A stretch of DNA of 21,071 nt from Lysobacterales bacterium UBA5700. Its GTDB lineage: Bacteria; Pseudomonadota; Gammaproteobacteria; Xanthomonadales; Xanthomonadaceae. The translations under genes were made by a program, and so were the position numbers. Location of the stretch: positions 15,279-36,349 of the forward strand of contig DIHI01000080.1 of the NCBI GenBank assembly GCA_002420085.1, in the 5' to 3' direction. Within the stretch, counting starts at the first letter, position 1. Every line of letters begins with the position of its first letter. A model generated the notes under the pieces. The model was not told the origin of the DNA. It ran no database searches and was given only the letters and a program-made list of their open reading frames with translations. Below are positions 14,392 to 21,071 of this stretch, piece by piece.

Positions 14392-15621
14392 TCAGCGCAG
14401 ACTGGCCAATGGCAGCCGCGCGAAGTGACGCTCGATGCTGGCGCGGGTCGCCTGGTCATAACCGAATTCGCCCGAACCCGCGACCCATGCACCCCGGATC
14501 GTCTCGACCGCAGCACGCACCTGCTCCAACAGCGGGTCCGGATCGAGGCCGATCCGCTGCGCCAAGCGTCGAAACGAGGCCAGACCGACATCCTGCCAAC
14601 GCTTGGAACCCGCCAGATTCAGTGCCAGGCTATCGTCGAAGCGGTAATGCACGGTCGCTACCAGATCGTAGGCTGGCGACAGCGCCGCCCGCACCCCGTC
14701 CGGATAGACCAATGACCAATTCTTGTGGTGGGCATCGCCATTGCCCGACAGCACCACGAATACCAGCCGACGGATGAATTCCGCCAGATCCGCCGGTCCG
14801 GTCAGGGCGCGAATCAGGTTGGCCAGGGTTTCGTAGTTGTGACGGCGATACTTGTCTTCCGGATACAGCCCGAGCACCTGCGCGAAATCTTCCATGTGGA
14901 TGCGTGTGCCATCGGCGCCACGGTCGAATCGACGAATCGCCAGCGCCCAAGGCTCGGGAGAGTGGCGCAGGCTGTCCGGCAGACCATCGATGTCGGTCAC
15001 GGCGACCCGTTCGATGTCCGGTACCGCGATGCCGCAGGCCCGCGCCCAGGACAGAGTCGCGTATTCGTTTTCCGGCACGCCGGGAAAGCGGGCATCGGGC
15101 AGCTTGACGATCCAGTCGCCACCCCGGCCGGACACCGGCACGGTCAGGCCGCGATCGTGGCGCCGAGCAGAGAACTTCAACTGCACGCCGGCCAGGGAAA
15201 AATGCCAGTCGTCGGTTTCGTCGAGGGGCTCGCCCTTGGCGTCCGCCAGTACCTCATGACCGTCGTCATCGTCGAGCGCGTCCGGCGTGGTCTTGGCCAT
15301 GATCCGCACGGCGCCAGGCAGATCGTCGCCCAGCCGCGCCAACAGAAAGAACTCACGACTGGAATGTACCCCGACCTGGTTGGCGACCAGCTCGCGCAAT
15401 GGCCCCTCTGGCAGCAGATTGGAAAACCAGGCCGGCACCCGTGCCCGTGTCTGGTAGTTGCGGTCGAGGTCGTCGAGAAACGCCTGACCCAGCACCGGTC
15501 GCGGATAGCGTTCTCGGTACGAGGTCAGAAATCGGAACTGCGTGCCATCGTTGCGATTGCGCGACAGTATCCCGACCTCGACATCGCCCAGCAGGACACG
15601 CAGGGTCGCGATGTCGGTCAT
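14392..15621 (-). CDS. hipA: HipA-type serine/threonine kinase, no HipB partner
   Basis: This 409-residue protein has the whole HipA fold. The N-terminal subdomain (about 1-110) includes WFSNLLPEGPLRELVA (65-80). The ATP-binding segment is SLAGVQLKFSA (142-152), followed by WIVKLPD, NEYATLSWARACGI and AIRRFDR (228-234). The catalytic loop is GNGDAHHKN (Asp297, Asn301), and the metal-binding motif is LSPAYDLVAT (Asp319). All key kinase residues are present. HipA of E. coli phosphorylates glutamyl-tRNA synthetase and causes growth arrest; the target here is unknown. Normally a small HTH antitoxin HipB precedes or overlaps hipA. Here none is seen; the gene overlaps (ATGA) a DUF262 gene upstream instead. 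It could be a toxin, a defence effector or a housekeeping kinase. Confidence 0.88.
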   Translation of the reverse strand: MTDIATLRVLLGDVEVGILSRNRNDGTQFRFLTSYRERYPRPVLGQAFLDDLDRNYQTRARVPAWFSNLLPEGPLRELVANQVGVHSSREFFLLARLGDDLPGAVRIMAKTTPDALDDDDGHEVLADAKGEPLDETDDWHFSLAGVQLKFSARRHDRGLTVPVSGRGGDWIVKLPDARFPGVPENEYATLSWARACGIAVPDIERVAVTDIDGLPDSLRHSPEPWALAIRRFDRGADGTRIHMEDFAQVLGLYPEDKYRRHNYETLANLIRALTGPADLAEFIRRLVFVVLSGNGDAHHKNWSLVYPDGVRAALSPAYDLVATVHYRFDDSLALNLAGSKRWQDVGLASFRRLAQRIGLDPDPLLEQVRAAVETIRGAWVAGSGEFGYDQATRASIERHFARLPLASLR

Positions 15622-17270
15622 TCAGACACCTCCTCGGGCACGATCAGGTCGGCGATGGCAGGCCGATCGGTTTCCCGCCAACGAGCGCGGCGATCAAAGA
15701 ACGCCCGGAAGTGAGCATTCAGGGTTTTCGCGCGCAGCTCAAGGAAACGCGGATGATCGTCCCTGCGCAGCGCCGCCATTGCCGGTTCGGAAATACCATG
15801 CGATTGCAGGATCGCCGGATCCTCCACCGCCAGCAGCAACCGGCGCAGCCCGCGTCGGGAAGGGTGTGCCAGCCGATTGGCCGATGACGTGAAGAGTTCG
15901 GATGAGGGCTTTTGGGGTGGCTTGAGGATGGCCGGAACCGGCAAGGCGCCGTTGCTGTCGTCGAACGCCTTCGCCAGATCGAGAGCTGCACCGGTTTCCA
16001 GGTCGCGTGGTTTGAGATCGAGCAAGGCCAGGGTTTGCAGTTTGCTGGTGGCGAATCGGAAATTGAACACGCTGTCCGCTCGCGGCCAGGTGTCACCGGC
16101 GTCAGGGATCGGGTCGAGCATACCGGCGATGGATTCGGCTTCACTCTCGCCGATGCGAGCGAGCATCTTGCGGGTTGATACCGTTTCACCCTTGTGGGCG
16201 CCACCGAGGATGCCACGCCAGAGCCAGCGGACCAGAAGTTCCCGCGTGCGTGGGCTCGGTGTCGGATGCAGATGAAAGAACTTGCCGAGCGTGACCAGAG
16301 GCTGTTTATGGGGCAGCAGAGCGTAGTGTGGGATCTCGCCATCCTGCTTGACGAATTGCACGACTCGGGCTGCTGCTTCAGCCGTCACCGTGTAGGCACC
16401 TTCGATCGAGGTCTCGTCGAGTCGCAGCGGGCCGCCACCGCCGGGTTCAGCGAAATCCTTGCCTTGCAGCACGCGCAGCAATTTGTAGAGCAACTCCTCA
16501 TCGACCCGTCCGAAACCAAACTGTTCCAGTTCGGTGGCGATCTCCCGGATGGTTGCCGGCTGACTGCCTGAGCGACCGCCGTGCAGCGCGTCGAAGACTT
16601 CGTTGGCTTCGAGCCCCTTACCGGCAGAGTTGGTGCGCCCGAAGATTTCCCGCAGCGTCGTCTCGCTGGACGAGCGCACCAGATAGGCAGGAATTTCGTA
16701 TTCACGTATGCGTTTGCCGAGCAGAAAGGCTTTTTTTCGCCGTAACTCATCTTGGGCGGCTGCCTGGAAGGCCCATTGCATCAGTTTTTCGGCATCCAGT
16801 ACGACGGTCATCGGCAGCCAACGCGCGGGCTCGGCCTGGCGACTCGAAAGGCGTGGTGGTGCGACGAACTCCGATTGGTCCAGATCGAAATACAGCGCGA
16901 ATTCGTCGGCATCGGGCTGCTCTGCCAGCAGCACACGGGCCAGCGAGACGATACGCTGCTGACCATCGACAACCCAGAGCGCATCCGAACGCTCCGGGGC
17001 ATCGATCGCGATCGGGCCGAAGTGCATCGTCCCCGGACCCGCGCGGGTTTCCCAGAACAACAGCGTACCGATCGGGTAACCGCGATAGATGCTGTCCAGC
17101 AGCTTGCTCGCGTCGGAACGCTGCCATTTCAGGGGGCGCTGAAAATCCGGTATCCGAACCTTGCCGGCCCTGACCTCGGCCAACAGATCATCGACCTTGT
17201 AGCTACGCGCTTCCGGACGCCGTTCGAGTGGCTCGACCGGTGGCTCGATCGCGGGGTCATGGGTATTCAT
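15618..17270 (-). CDS. DUF262 (GmrSD N-terminal/ParB-like) protein
   Basis: This 550-residue protein has a DUF262 domain at the N-terminus: RIPDFQRPLKWQ (39-50) and LLDSIYRGYPIGTLLFW (57-73), then the key motif VVDGQQRIVSL (100-110). Further on, FGRTNSAGKGLEANEVFDAL is the usual second half of this domain. DUF262 occurs in GmrSD type IV restriction enzymes, SspE and BrxU, where DGQQR is required for nucleotide hydrolysis and DNA cutting. I see no C-terminal DUF1524/HNH motif, so this protein lacks the usual GmrD nuclease half; the C-terminal region (about 250-550) is helical and unrecognised. Start: ATG at 17270 with GGAG (17277-17280) just upstream. It overlaps the hipA start by four bases, so the two are translationally coupled. 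Confidence 0.85.
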   Translation of the reverse strand: MNTHDPAIEPPVEPLERRPEARSYKVDDLLAEVRAGKVRIPDFQRPLKWQRSDASKLLDSIYRGYPIGTLLFWETRAGPGTMHFGPIAIDAPERSDALWVVDGQQRIVSLARVLLAEQPDADEFALYFDLDQSEFVAPPRLSSRQAEPARWLPMTVVLDAEKLMQWAFQAAAQDELRRKKAFLLGKRIREYEIPAYLVRSSSETTLREIFGRTNSAGKGLEANEVFDALHGGRSGSQPATIREIATELEQFGFGRVDEELLYKLLRVLQGKDFAEPGGGGPLRLDETSIEGAYTVTAEAAARVVQFVKQDGEIPHYALLPHKQPLVTLGKFFHLHPTPSPRTRELLVRWLWRGILGGAHKGETVSTRKMLARIGESEAESIAGMLDPIPDAGDTWPRADSVFNFRFATSKLQTLALLDLKPRDLETGAALDLAKAFDDSNGALPVPAILKPPQKPSSELFTSSANRLAHPSRRGLRRLLLAVEDPAILQSHGISEPAMAALRRDDHPRFLELRAKTLNAHFRAFFDRRARWRETDRPAIADLIVPEEVSE

Positions 17271-17295
17271 GGTGAGCTCCTCGCACCCGCTGGGA

Positions 17296-17301
17296 ACTAT
17301 A
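17296..17301 (-). promoter_or_regulatory. Candidate -10 element for the DUF262-hipA operon
   Basis: On the minus strand TATAGT lies 26 bases upstream of the ATG at 17270, which would give a leader of about 20 bases with a good Shine-Dalgarno site. No clear -35 is visible. The rest of the 17302-17550 gap up to the receptor gene shows nothing else that I can name. Confidence 0.35.
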
Positions 17302-17550
17302 GCCCGGAATGTCGGCATGGCGAGGGCGACGGTCGATCCGATGTGCGTACTGGGGTGACGGTCATCTGCTCATGGCGCTTCGGTGAGCGACCGACACTCG
17401 CATCCCGGCCAGCGAACCAGTACGCTCGCGAATGGCATCGCCCGGACCATCGGTCGGCCGATGCCGATCCGGCTGGTCGGTTGCCCATGAATCCTCCGAT
17501 TCGCCTGGCCAGCGGATGTGAACCCGATGACTCGAACAAGGACCAGGAAG

Positions 17551-19980
17551 ATGAAATCACCCGCACGAAGCCGTTCCCGACTGCTGTCCCGCGATCGATT
17601 GGTCGCCGCCATTGCCATTGCCCTGCTGGCTGGCAGCGCCCAGGCCCAGACTCAGGCACCGGCCGATGACCAGGACAAGGCCCGCGCCCGCGCGCTCGAC
17701 GAAGTCATCGTCACCGGAACGCGCGTCACCGATCGCACGGTGGCCGAATCGCTGTCACCGATCGATGTGTTGTCGGTCGATCGCCTGGAGGAGCTGGGCA
17801 CCAGCGAACTGATCCAGTCGCTGTCGCGTACCGTTCCCTCGTTCACCCTGCCGCACACCTCGATCACCGATGGTTCCGATCACGTCCGACCGGCGCAGTT
17901 GCGCGGCCTGGCGCCCGATCAGACCCTGGTGCTGGTCAATGGCAAGCGTCGCCACACCACCGCCATCGTCAATGTCAACGGCAGTCTCGGTCGCGGCTCC
18001 TCGCCGGCCGACCTGAATGCCATTCCGTCCAGCGCCATCGCCCGCATCGAAGTGCTGCGCGACGGTGCGGCCGCTCAGTACGGCTCCGATGCCATCGCCG
18101 GTGTCATCAACGTCGTGCTCAAGGATGCCGACTCCGGCCACGGTGTCGATTACCGCTACGGCGAGTTCGACAAGGGCGATGGCGAGCTCAACGTGGTTTC
18201 CGGTTTCACCGGCCTCGGCTTCGGCGATGACGGTTTCGTCGCGCTGGCCGCCGAATACCGCGATCGCAATGCCACCAACCGCTCCCGCCCTGACCCGCGC
18301 CAGCAGTTCCCGCTGATCAATGGCCAACCCGATCCGCGCGAGGCGACCTTCGATCGGCTCAATCATCGCTTCGGCGATGCCGCCGTCGAGGACAAACTGT
18401 TCTTCCTCAATGCCGGGCTGCCGTTCAACGATGCCGTCGAAGCCTACGCCTTCGTCAACTACAGCGAGCGTGAAGGCAACTCGGCCGGCTTCTTCCGTCG
18501 TGCGCTCGATGCCCGCAATGTGCCGGCCATTCATCCGGAAGGCTTCCTGCCGCTGATCCTGTCCGACTCCGAGGACTTCTCGGCCTTCGGCGGCGTGCGT
18601 GGCACGGTGGGCGAGTGGGACTGGGACTTCAGCGTCGGCTACGGTGGCAATACGTTCGACTTCAATGTCGGCAACAGCGTCAATACCGACCTGGGGGCCG
18701 CCAGCCCGACCAAGTTCTTCGCCGGCACCCTGGAGAACAGCCAGACCACGGCCAATCTCGACTTTCGGCGTGGTCTCGACCTCGGTCTGGCCTATCCGGT
18801 CAATCTGGCGGTCGGCGCCGAGTACCGCAACGAAGGCTACGAGATCAAGCCCGGCCAGCCGGAGAGCTTCTTCGGTACCGGTTCCCAGGTGTTTCCCGGC
18901 TTCGCACCCAACAATGCCGTCGATGCCTCGCGCCACAACTGGTCGGCCTATGTCGATCTGGAAGCCGACCTCACCGACCGCCTGAGTGCCAGTGCCGCCG
19001 TCCGCTACGAGGATTACACCGACTTCGGCACCACCGCCTCGTGGAAGCTGTCCGGCCGTTTCGCGGCCACCGACACCCTGGCCCTGCGCGCCACCGTCAG
19101 CACCGGCTTCCGGGCACCGTCGCTGTCGCAGCAGTTCTTCTCGACCACCGCCACCAATTTCATCGGCGGCGTGCCGTTCGAGGTGCGCACCTTCCCGGTG
19201 TCCGACCCGGTCGCCATCGCCCTCGGTGCCGAACCGCTGGATGCCGAGGAATCGTTCAACGCCAGCGTCGGCTTCGTCTACCAGCCGACCGAGACCTGGA
19301 GCATCACCGTCGATGGCTACCGGATCGCGATCGATGACCGCATCGTGTTGTCCGGCAACCTCACCGGCGATGCCGTGCGCGCCTTCCTGGCCAGTCAGGG
19401 CTTCGCCAACGCCAACGGCGGCCGCTATTTCACCAATGCCGTCGATACCACCACCAAGGGCATCGACGTGGTCAGCAGCACCGACTTCGACCTGGGTGCC
19501 TATGGCGAACTGGGCCTGACCGTTGCGTTCAACTACAACGAGACCGAGCTCGATCGCATCGCCCCCAACCCGGAGCGCCTGGAAGCCGTCGATCTGACCC
19601 TGCAACGGATCGATCGGGTCGAGATCGGCCGGATCACCAAGGGCACGCCGAAGACCCGCACCATCGTCGGCCTGGACTACCGTTTCGACCGGTTCTCGGC
19701 CAATCTGCGCGGCACCAACTACGGCAAGTACTCGGTGTTCAACAACAACCCGACACTCGACCAGACCTTCGGCAGCGAGATCGTGCTGGACGCTTCGCTG
19801 AGTTGGCGATTCACCGATTGGCTGAGCCTCACCGTCGGCGCCGACAATCTCACCGACGAACTGCCGGACGAAGTCCTGCCCGCCAACAGCTTCAACGGCA
19901 TCCTGCCGTTCTCCGGCGGCAACAGCCCGTTCGGCTTCAATGGTCGGTTCTGGTACGGTCGCGCCAGCCTGCGCTTCTGA
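17551..19980 (+). CDS. TonB-dependent outer-membrane receptor
   Basis: This 809-residue outer-membrane receptor imports a scarce ligand using TonB energy. A signal peptide (basic RSRSRLLSRDR, hydrophobic LVAAIAIALLAGSAQAQ) is followed by a TonB-box-like stretch DEVIVTG. A plug domain (about 55-190) contains LRGLAPDQTLVLVNGKRRH and IEVLRDGAAAQYGSDAIAGV, then a beta-barrel ending in the aromatic ASLRF, as required for BAM insertion. GADNLTDELPDEVLPAN near the end is typical of the last strands. The substrate is not evident; the layout (short plug loops, serine/asparagine-rich barrel) is common in receptors of Xanthomonadales and sphingomonads for carbohydrates or other organic ligands. The start at 17551 is favoured by AAGGA (17538-17542) eight bases upstream; ATG 17527 is an in-frame alternative. 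It stands alone, divergent from the DUF262-hipA operon. Confidence 0.9.
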   Translation: MKSPARSRSRLLSRDRLVAAIAIALLAGSAQAQTQAPADDQDKARARALDEVIVTGTRVTDRTVAESLSPIDVLSVDRLEELGTSELIQSLSRTVPSFTLPHTSITDGSDHVRPAQLRGLAPDQTLVLVNGKRRHTTAIVNVNGSLGRGSSPADLNAIPSSAIARIEVLRDGAAAQYGSDAIAGVINVVLKDADSGHGVDYRYGEFDKGDGELNVVSGFTGLGFGDDGFVALAAEYRDRNATNRSRPDPRQQFPLINGQPDPREATFDRLNHRFGDAAVEDKLFFLNAGLPFNDAVEAYAFVNYSEREGNSAGFFRRALDARNVPAIHPEGFLPLILSDSEDFSAFGGVRGTVGEWDWDFSVGYGGNTFDFNVGNSVNTDLGAASPTKFFAGTLENSQTTANLDFRRGLDLGLAYPVNLAVGAEYRNEGYEIKPGQPESFFGTGSQVFPGFAPNNAVDASRHNWSAYVDLEADLTDRLSASAAVRYEDYTDFGTTASWKLSGRFAATDTLALRATVSTGFRAPSLSQQFFSTTATNFIGGVPFEVRTFPVSDPVAIALGAEPLDAEESFNASVGFVYQPTETWSITVDGYRIAIDDRIVLSGNLTGDAVRAFLASQGFANANGGRYFTNAVDTTTKGIDVVSSTDFDLGAYGELGLTVAFNYNETELDRIAPNPERLEAVDLTLQRIDRVEIGRITKGTPKTRTIVGLDYRFDRFSANLRGTNYGKYSVFNNNPTLDQTFGSEIVLDASLSWRFTDWLSLTVGADNLTDELPDEVLPANSFNGILPFSGGNSPFGFNGRFWYGRASLRF

Positions 19981-20006
19981 TTCGTCTGATCGCCTTCATC
20001 CGGTTC

Positions 20007-20044
20007 GATCAACGTCAGGCGGCTTTGGCCGCCTGGCGTTGATC
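20007..20044. terminator. 17-bp stem-loop between convergent genes
   Basis: GATCAACGTCAGGCGGC (20007-20023) and its near-complement (20028-20044, one G-T pair) enclose a TTTG loop. It lies 27 bases past the receptor stop and 118 bases past the end of the opposing gene, so it can serve as a bidirectional terminator. It has no T-run on the plus strand. The remainder (20045-20161) shows no gene. Confidence 0.65.
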
Positions 20045-20161
20045 CAGCCAGTGGTCTCGATCGCCTCAGGGCCGATTCAACGACGGTCTGTCGAAGCGCG
20101 ATCCGCGTGCAACCCGATGTTGGTCTCGATCAGCAAAGCCCGACCGACCGTCATGAGCCAC

Positions 20162-21071
20162 TCACAGGATTGGTTCCAGCCCGGAGCCGAAGGCGGTCAT
20201 CAGCCGGGTGTAGAGCGATTTGAACGGGACATCGACATCGGGAAAGGCGCCGACCGCCTGCCAGCAGGGTGAGCGATCGAGGTCTGGCCCCGGTTCGGCA
20301 TCCGGGCATTCGGGTCGGCGCTGGTAGCTGGTGTGATAGCGGAACGGCCACAGGTCGAACACCGGCAGCCACTCGAAGACCTGGCCGATCCGATAATTGA
20401 CGCCGGCCAGCAGGGGCAGTTCCGGCCGACGGGCGATCACCCAGGCATTATCCGGGGCGGCATCGATGCGAATGATCCGTTCGAGCGCTTCGGCAAATGC
20501 CCGATCCACGACCACGACCATGCTCTCGGTGTTGAAATCGTCCGAGCGTGGATCGAAGTTGTGGCTGCCGACCACCGCGATCTGGCCATCGATCACCAGC
20601 GATTTGGCATGCAGGCCGGTGCGCCGTCCGCTGCGGACCAGGGGCACCGGCCGATGCGGGGCATAGCTCGATCCCATGCGACCGGAACCGGAGCCGCTCG
20701 CCTCGAACAGCGGCGCGGCAAACCGCAGCGCGCCCGAAATCGATGTCCGCGCGCCGCGCCGCAGCGGCGCCGCCGCAAGCTCCGCGGCGACCGCATCGGC
20801 GCTTTCCGGCCCTTCGATCACGCGCCAGGGCACGACGATGTGCTGAATATGCTCGCCGGCCCATTCGACATAAGTAACGGCGACCTTGCCGTGCGCGCCT
20901 TCGCGCAGCGCCCGCAGAAACTCGCGCGACCGCAGCGCCTCGACATAGCCCTCGCGTTGCAGGGCCAGTTCGTCCATGTCCATCGAGTATGAAATGTCGA
21001 CGGCGAGCACCAGTTCGACATCGACCGGTACGGCGCCGGCGCGCCTGTCGGCAAATAAATGCGGGACTTCG
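20162..21071 (-). CDS. DUF1194 N-terminus joined to PLD-like C-terminus (partial)
   Basis: The reading frame is open to the window end, so the true start is outside. The N-terminal part (21071 to about 20690) is DUF1194, a von Willebrand A-like domain: VDVELVLAVDISYSMD with the MIDAS-like DxSxS, then LQREGYVEALR, VAVTYVEWAG, and RTSISGAL followed by LFEASG. DUF1194 is usually a secreted protein of about 220-260 residues, found largely in alphaproteobacteria. After LFEASG its second half is missing. From about 20690 the frame continues with SGRMGSSYAPHRPVPL and a phospholipase D motif: LHAKSLVIDG, then VGSHNFDPRSDDFNTES (HxKx4D...GSxN). This is the second HKD half of a cardiolipin-synthase-like protein; the first HKD is absent. 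Alanine codons shift from mostly GCG in the DUF1194 part to GCC elsewhere. It is a real fusion or an assembly chimera; as a PLD it would lack half the active site. Confidence 0.7.
   Translation of the reverse strand, partial: EVPHLFADRRAGAVPVDVELVLAVDISYSMDMDELALQREGYVEALRSREFLRALREGAHGKVAVTYVEWAGEHIQHIVVPWRVIEGPESADAVAAELAAAPLRRGARTSISGALRFAAPLFEASGSGSGRMGSSYAPHRPVPLVRSGRRTGLHAKSLVIDGQIAVVGSHNFDPRSDDFNTESMVVVVDRAFAEALERIIRIDAAPDNAWVIARRPELPLLAGVNYRIGQVFEWLPVFDLWPFRYHTSYQRRPECPDAEPGPDLDRSPCWQAVGAFPDVDVPFKSLYTRLMTAFGSGLEPIL

Noticed and set aside
17755..19605. Long minus-strand ORF (616 codons) opposite the TonB receptor
   Set aside because: Gly/Val/Ala/Asp-rich translation without motifs, fully inside a convincing receptor gene.
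20162..21010. Treating the GTG at 21010 as the true start of the last minus-strand gene
   Set aside because: The in-frame upstream residues (VDVELV leading into LAVDISYSMD) match the usual DUF1194 N-terminus and the frame is open to the window end, so the gene is partial.

Overview
The window reads as chromosomal DNA of a high-GC gammaproteobacterium. The likely group is Lysobacterales/Xanthomonadales or a relative. I base this on protein character (YadGH-type exporter, a fused indolepyruvate oxidoreductase, a large TonB receptor, a small XRE regulator paired with a membrane protein), heavy GCC/CTG/ATC codon use, and a GGGATTG-type intergenic repeat. The taxonomic call is inference.

Left edge (1-543): a short AT-rich ORF (40-369) flanked by sequences that look like halves of integron attC sites, then a possible IS3-family end remnant and a strong hairpin that closes the next operon. 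Minus-strand block (544-5515): a NatAB-type ABC exporter; an operon of a four-helix membrane protein, an XRE regulator and a secreted S33 peptidase-like hydrolase joined by ATGA overlaps, with two matching inverted repeats in its promoter; and a ferredoxin-NADP+ reductase. Plus-strand block (5696-12771): yadG-yadH-SulP in one compact operon, then a 1174-residue indolepyruvate ferredoxin oxidoreductase with its own candidate extended -10 promoter.

Accessory block (12772-17270): a class II Fic protein with a C-terminal winged helix, preceded by two AT-rich near-identical palindromes 107 bp apart. Convergent to it is a two-gene operon of a DUF262 (GmrSD-N/ParB-like) protein and a HipA-type kinase, with no HipB. 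This Fic / HipA / DUF262 cluster is the best candidate for an undescribed toxin or defence system, and the DUF262-HipA coupling is the most specific part of it.

Right edge (17551-21071): a TonB-dependent receptor, a 17-bp stem-loop between convergent genes, and an open-ended minus-strand ORF. That ORF joins a DUF1194 (von Willebrand A-like) N-terminus to the C-terminal HKD half of a phospholipase D/cardiolipin synthase-like protein. Codon use changes at the junction, so this is either a real gene fusion by recombination or an assembly chimera.

No tRNA, rRNA, CRISPR array or complete insertion sequence was seen. No gene-free stretch exceeds 300 bases; the longest are 17271-17550 and 12772-13042, both described below.
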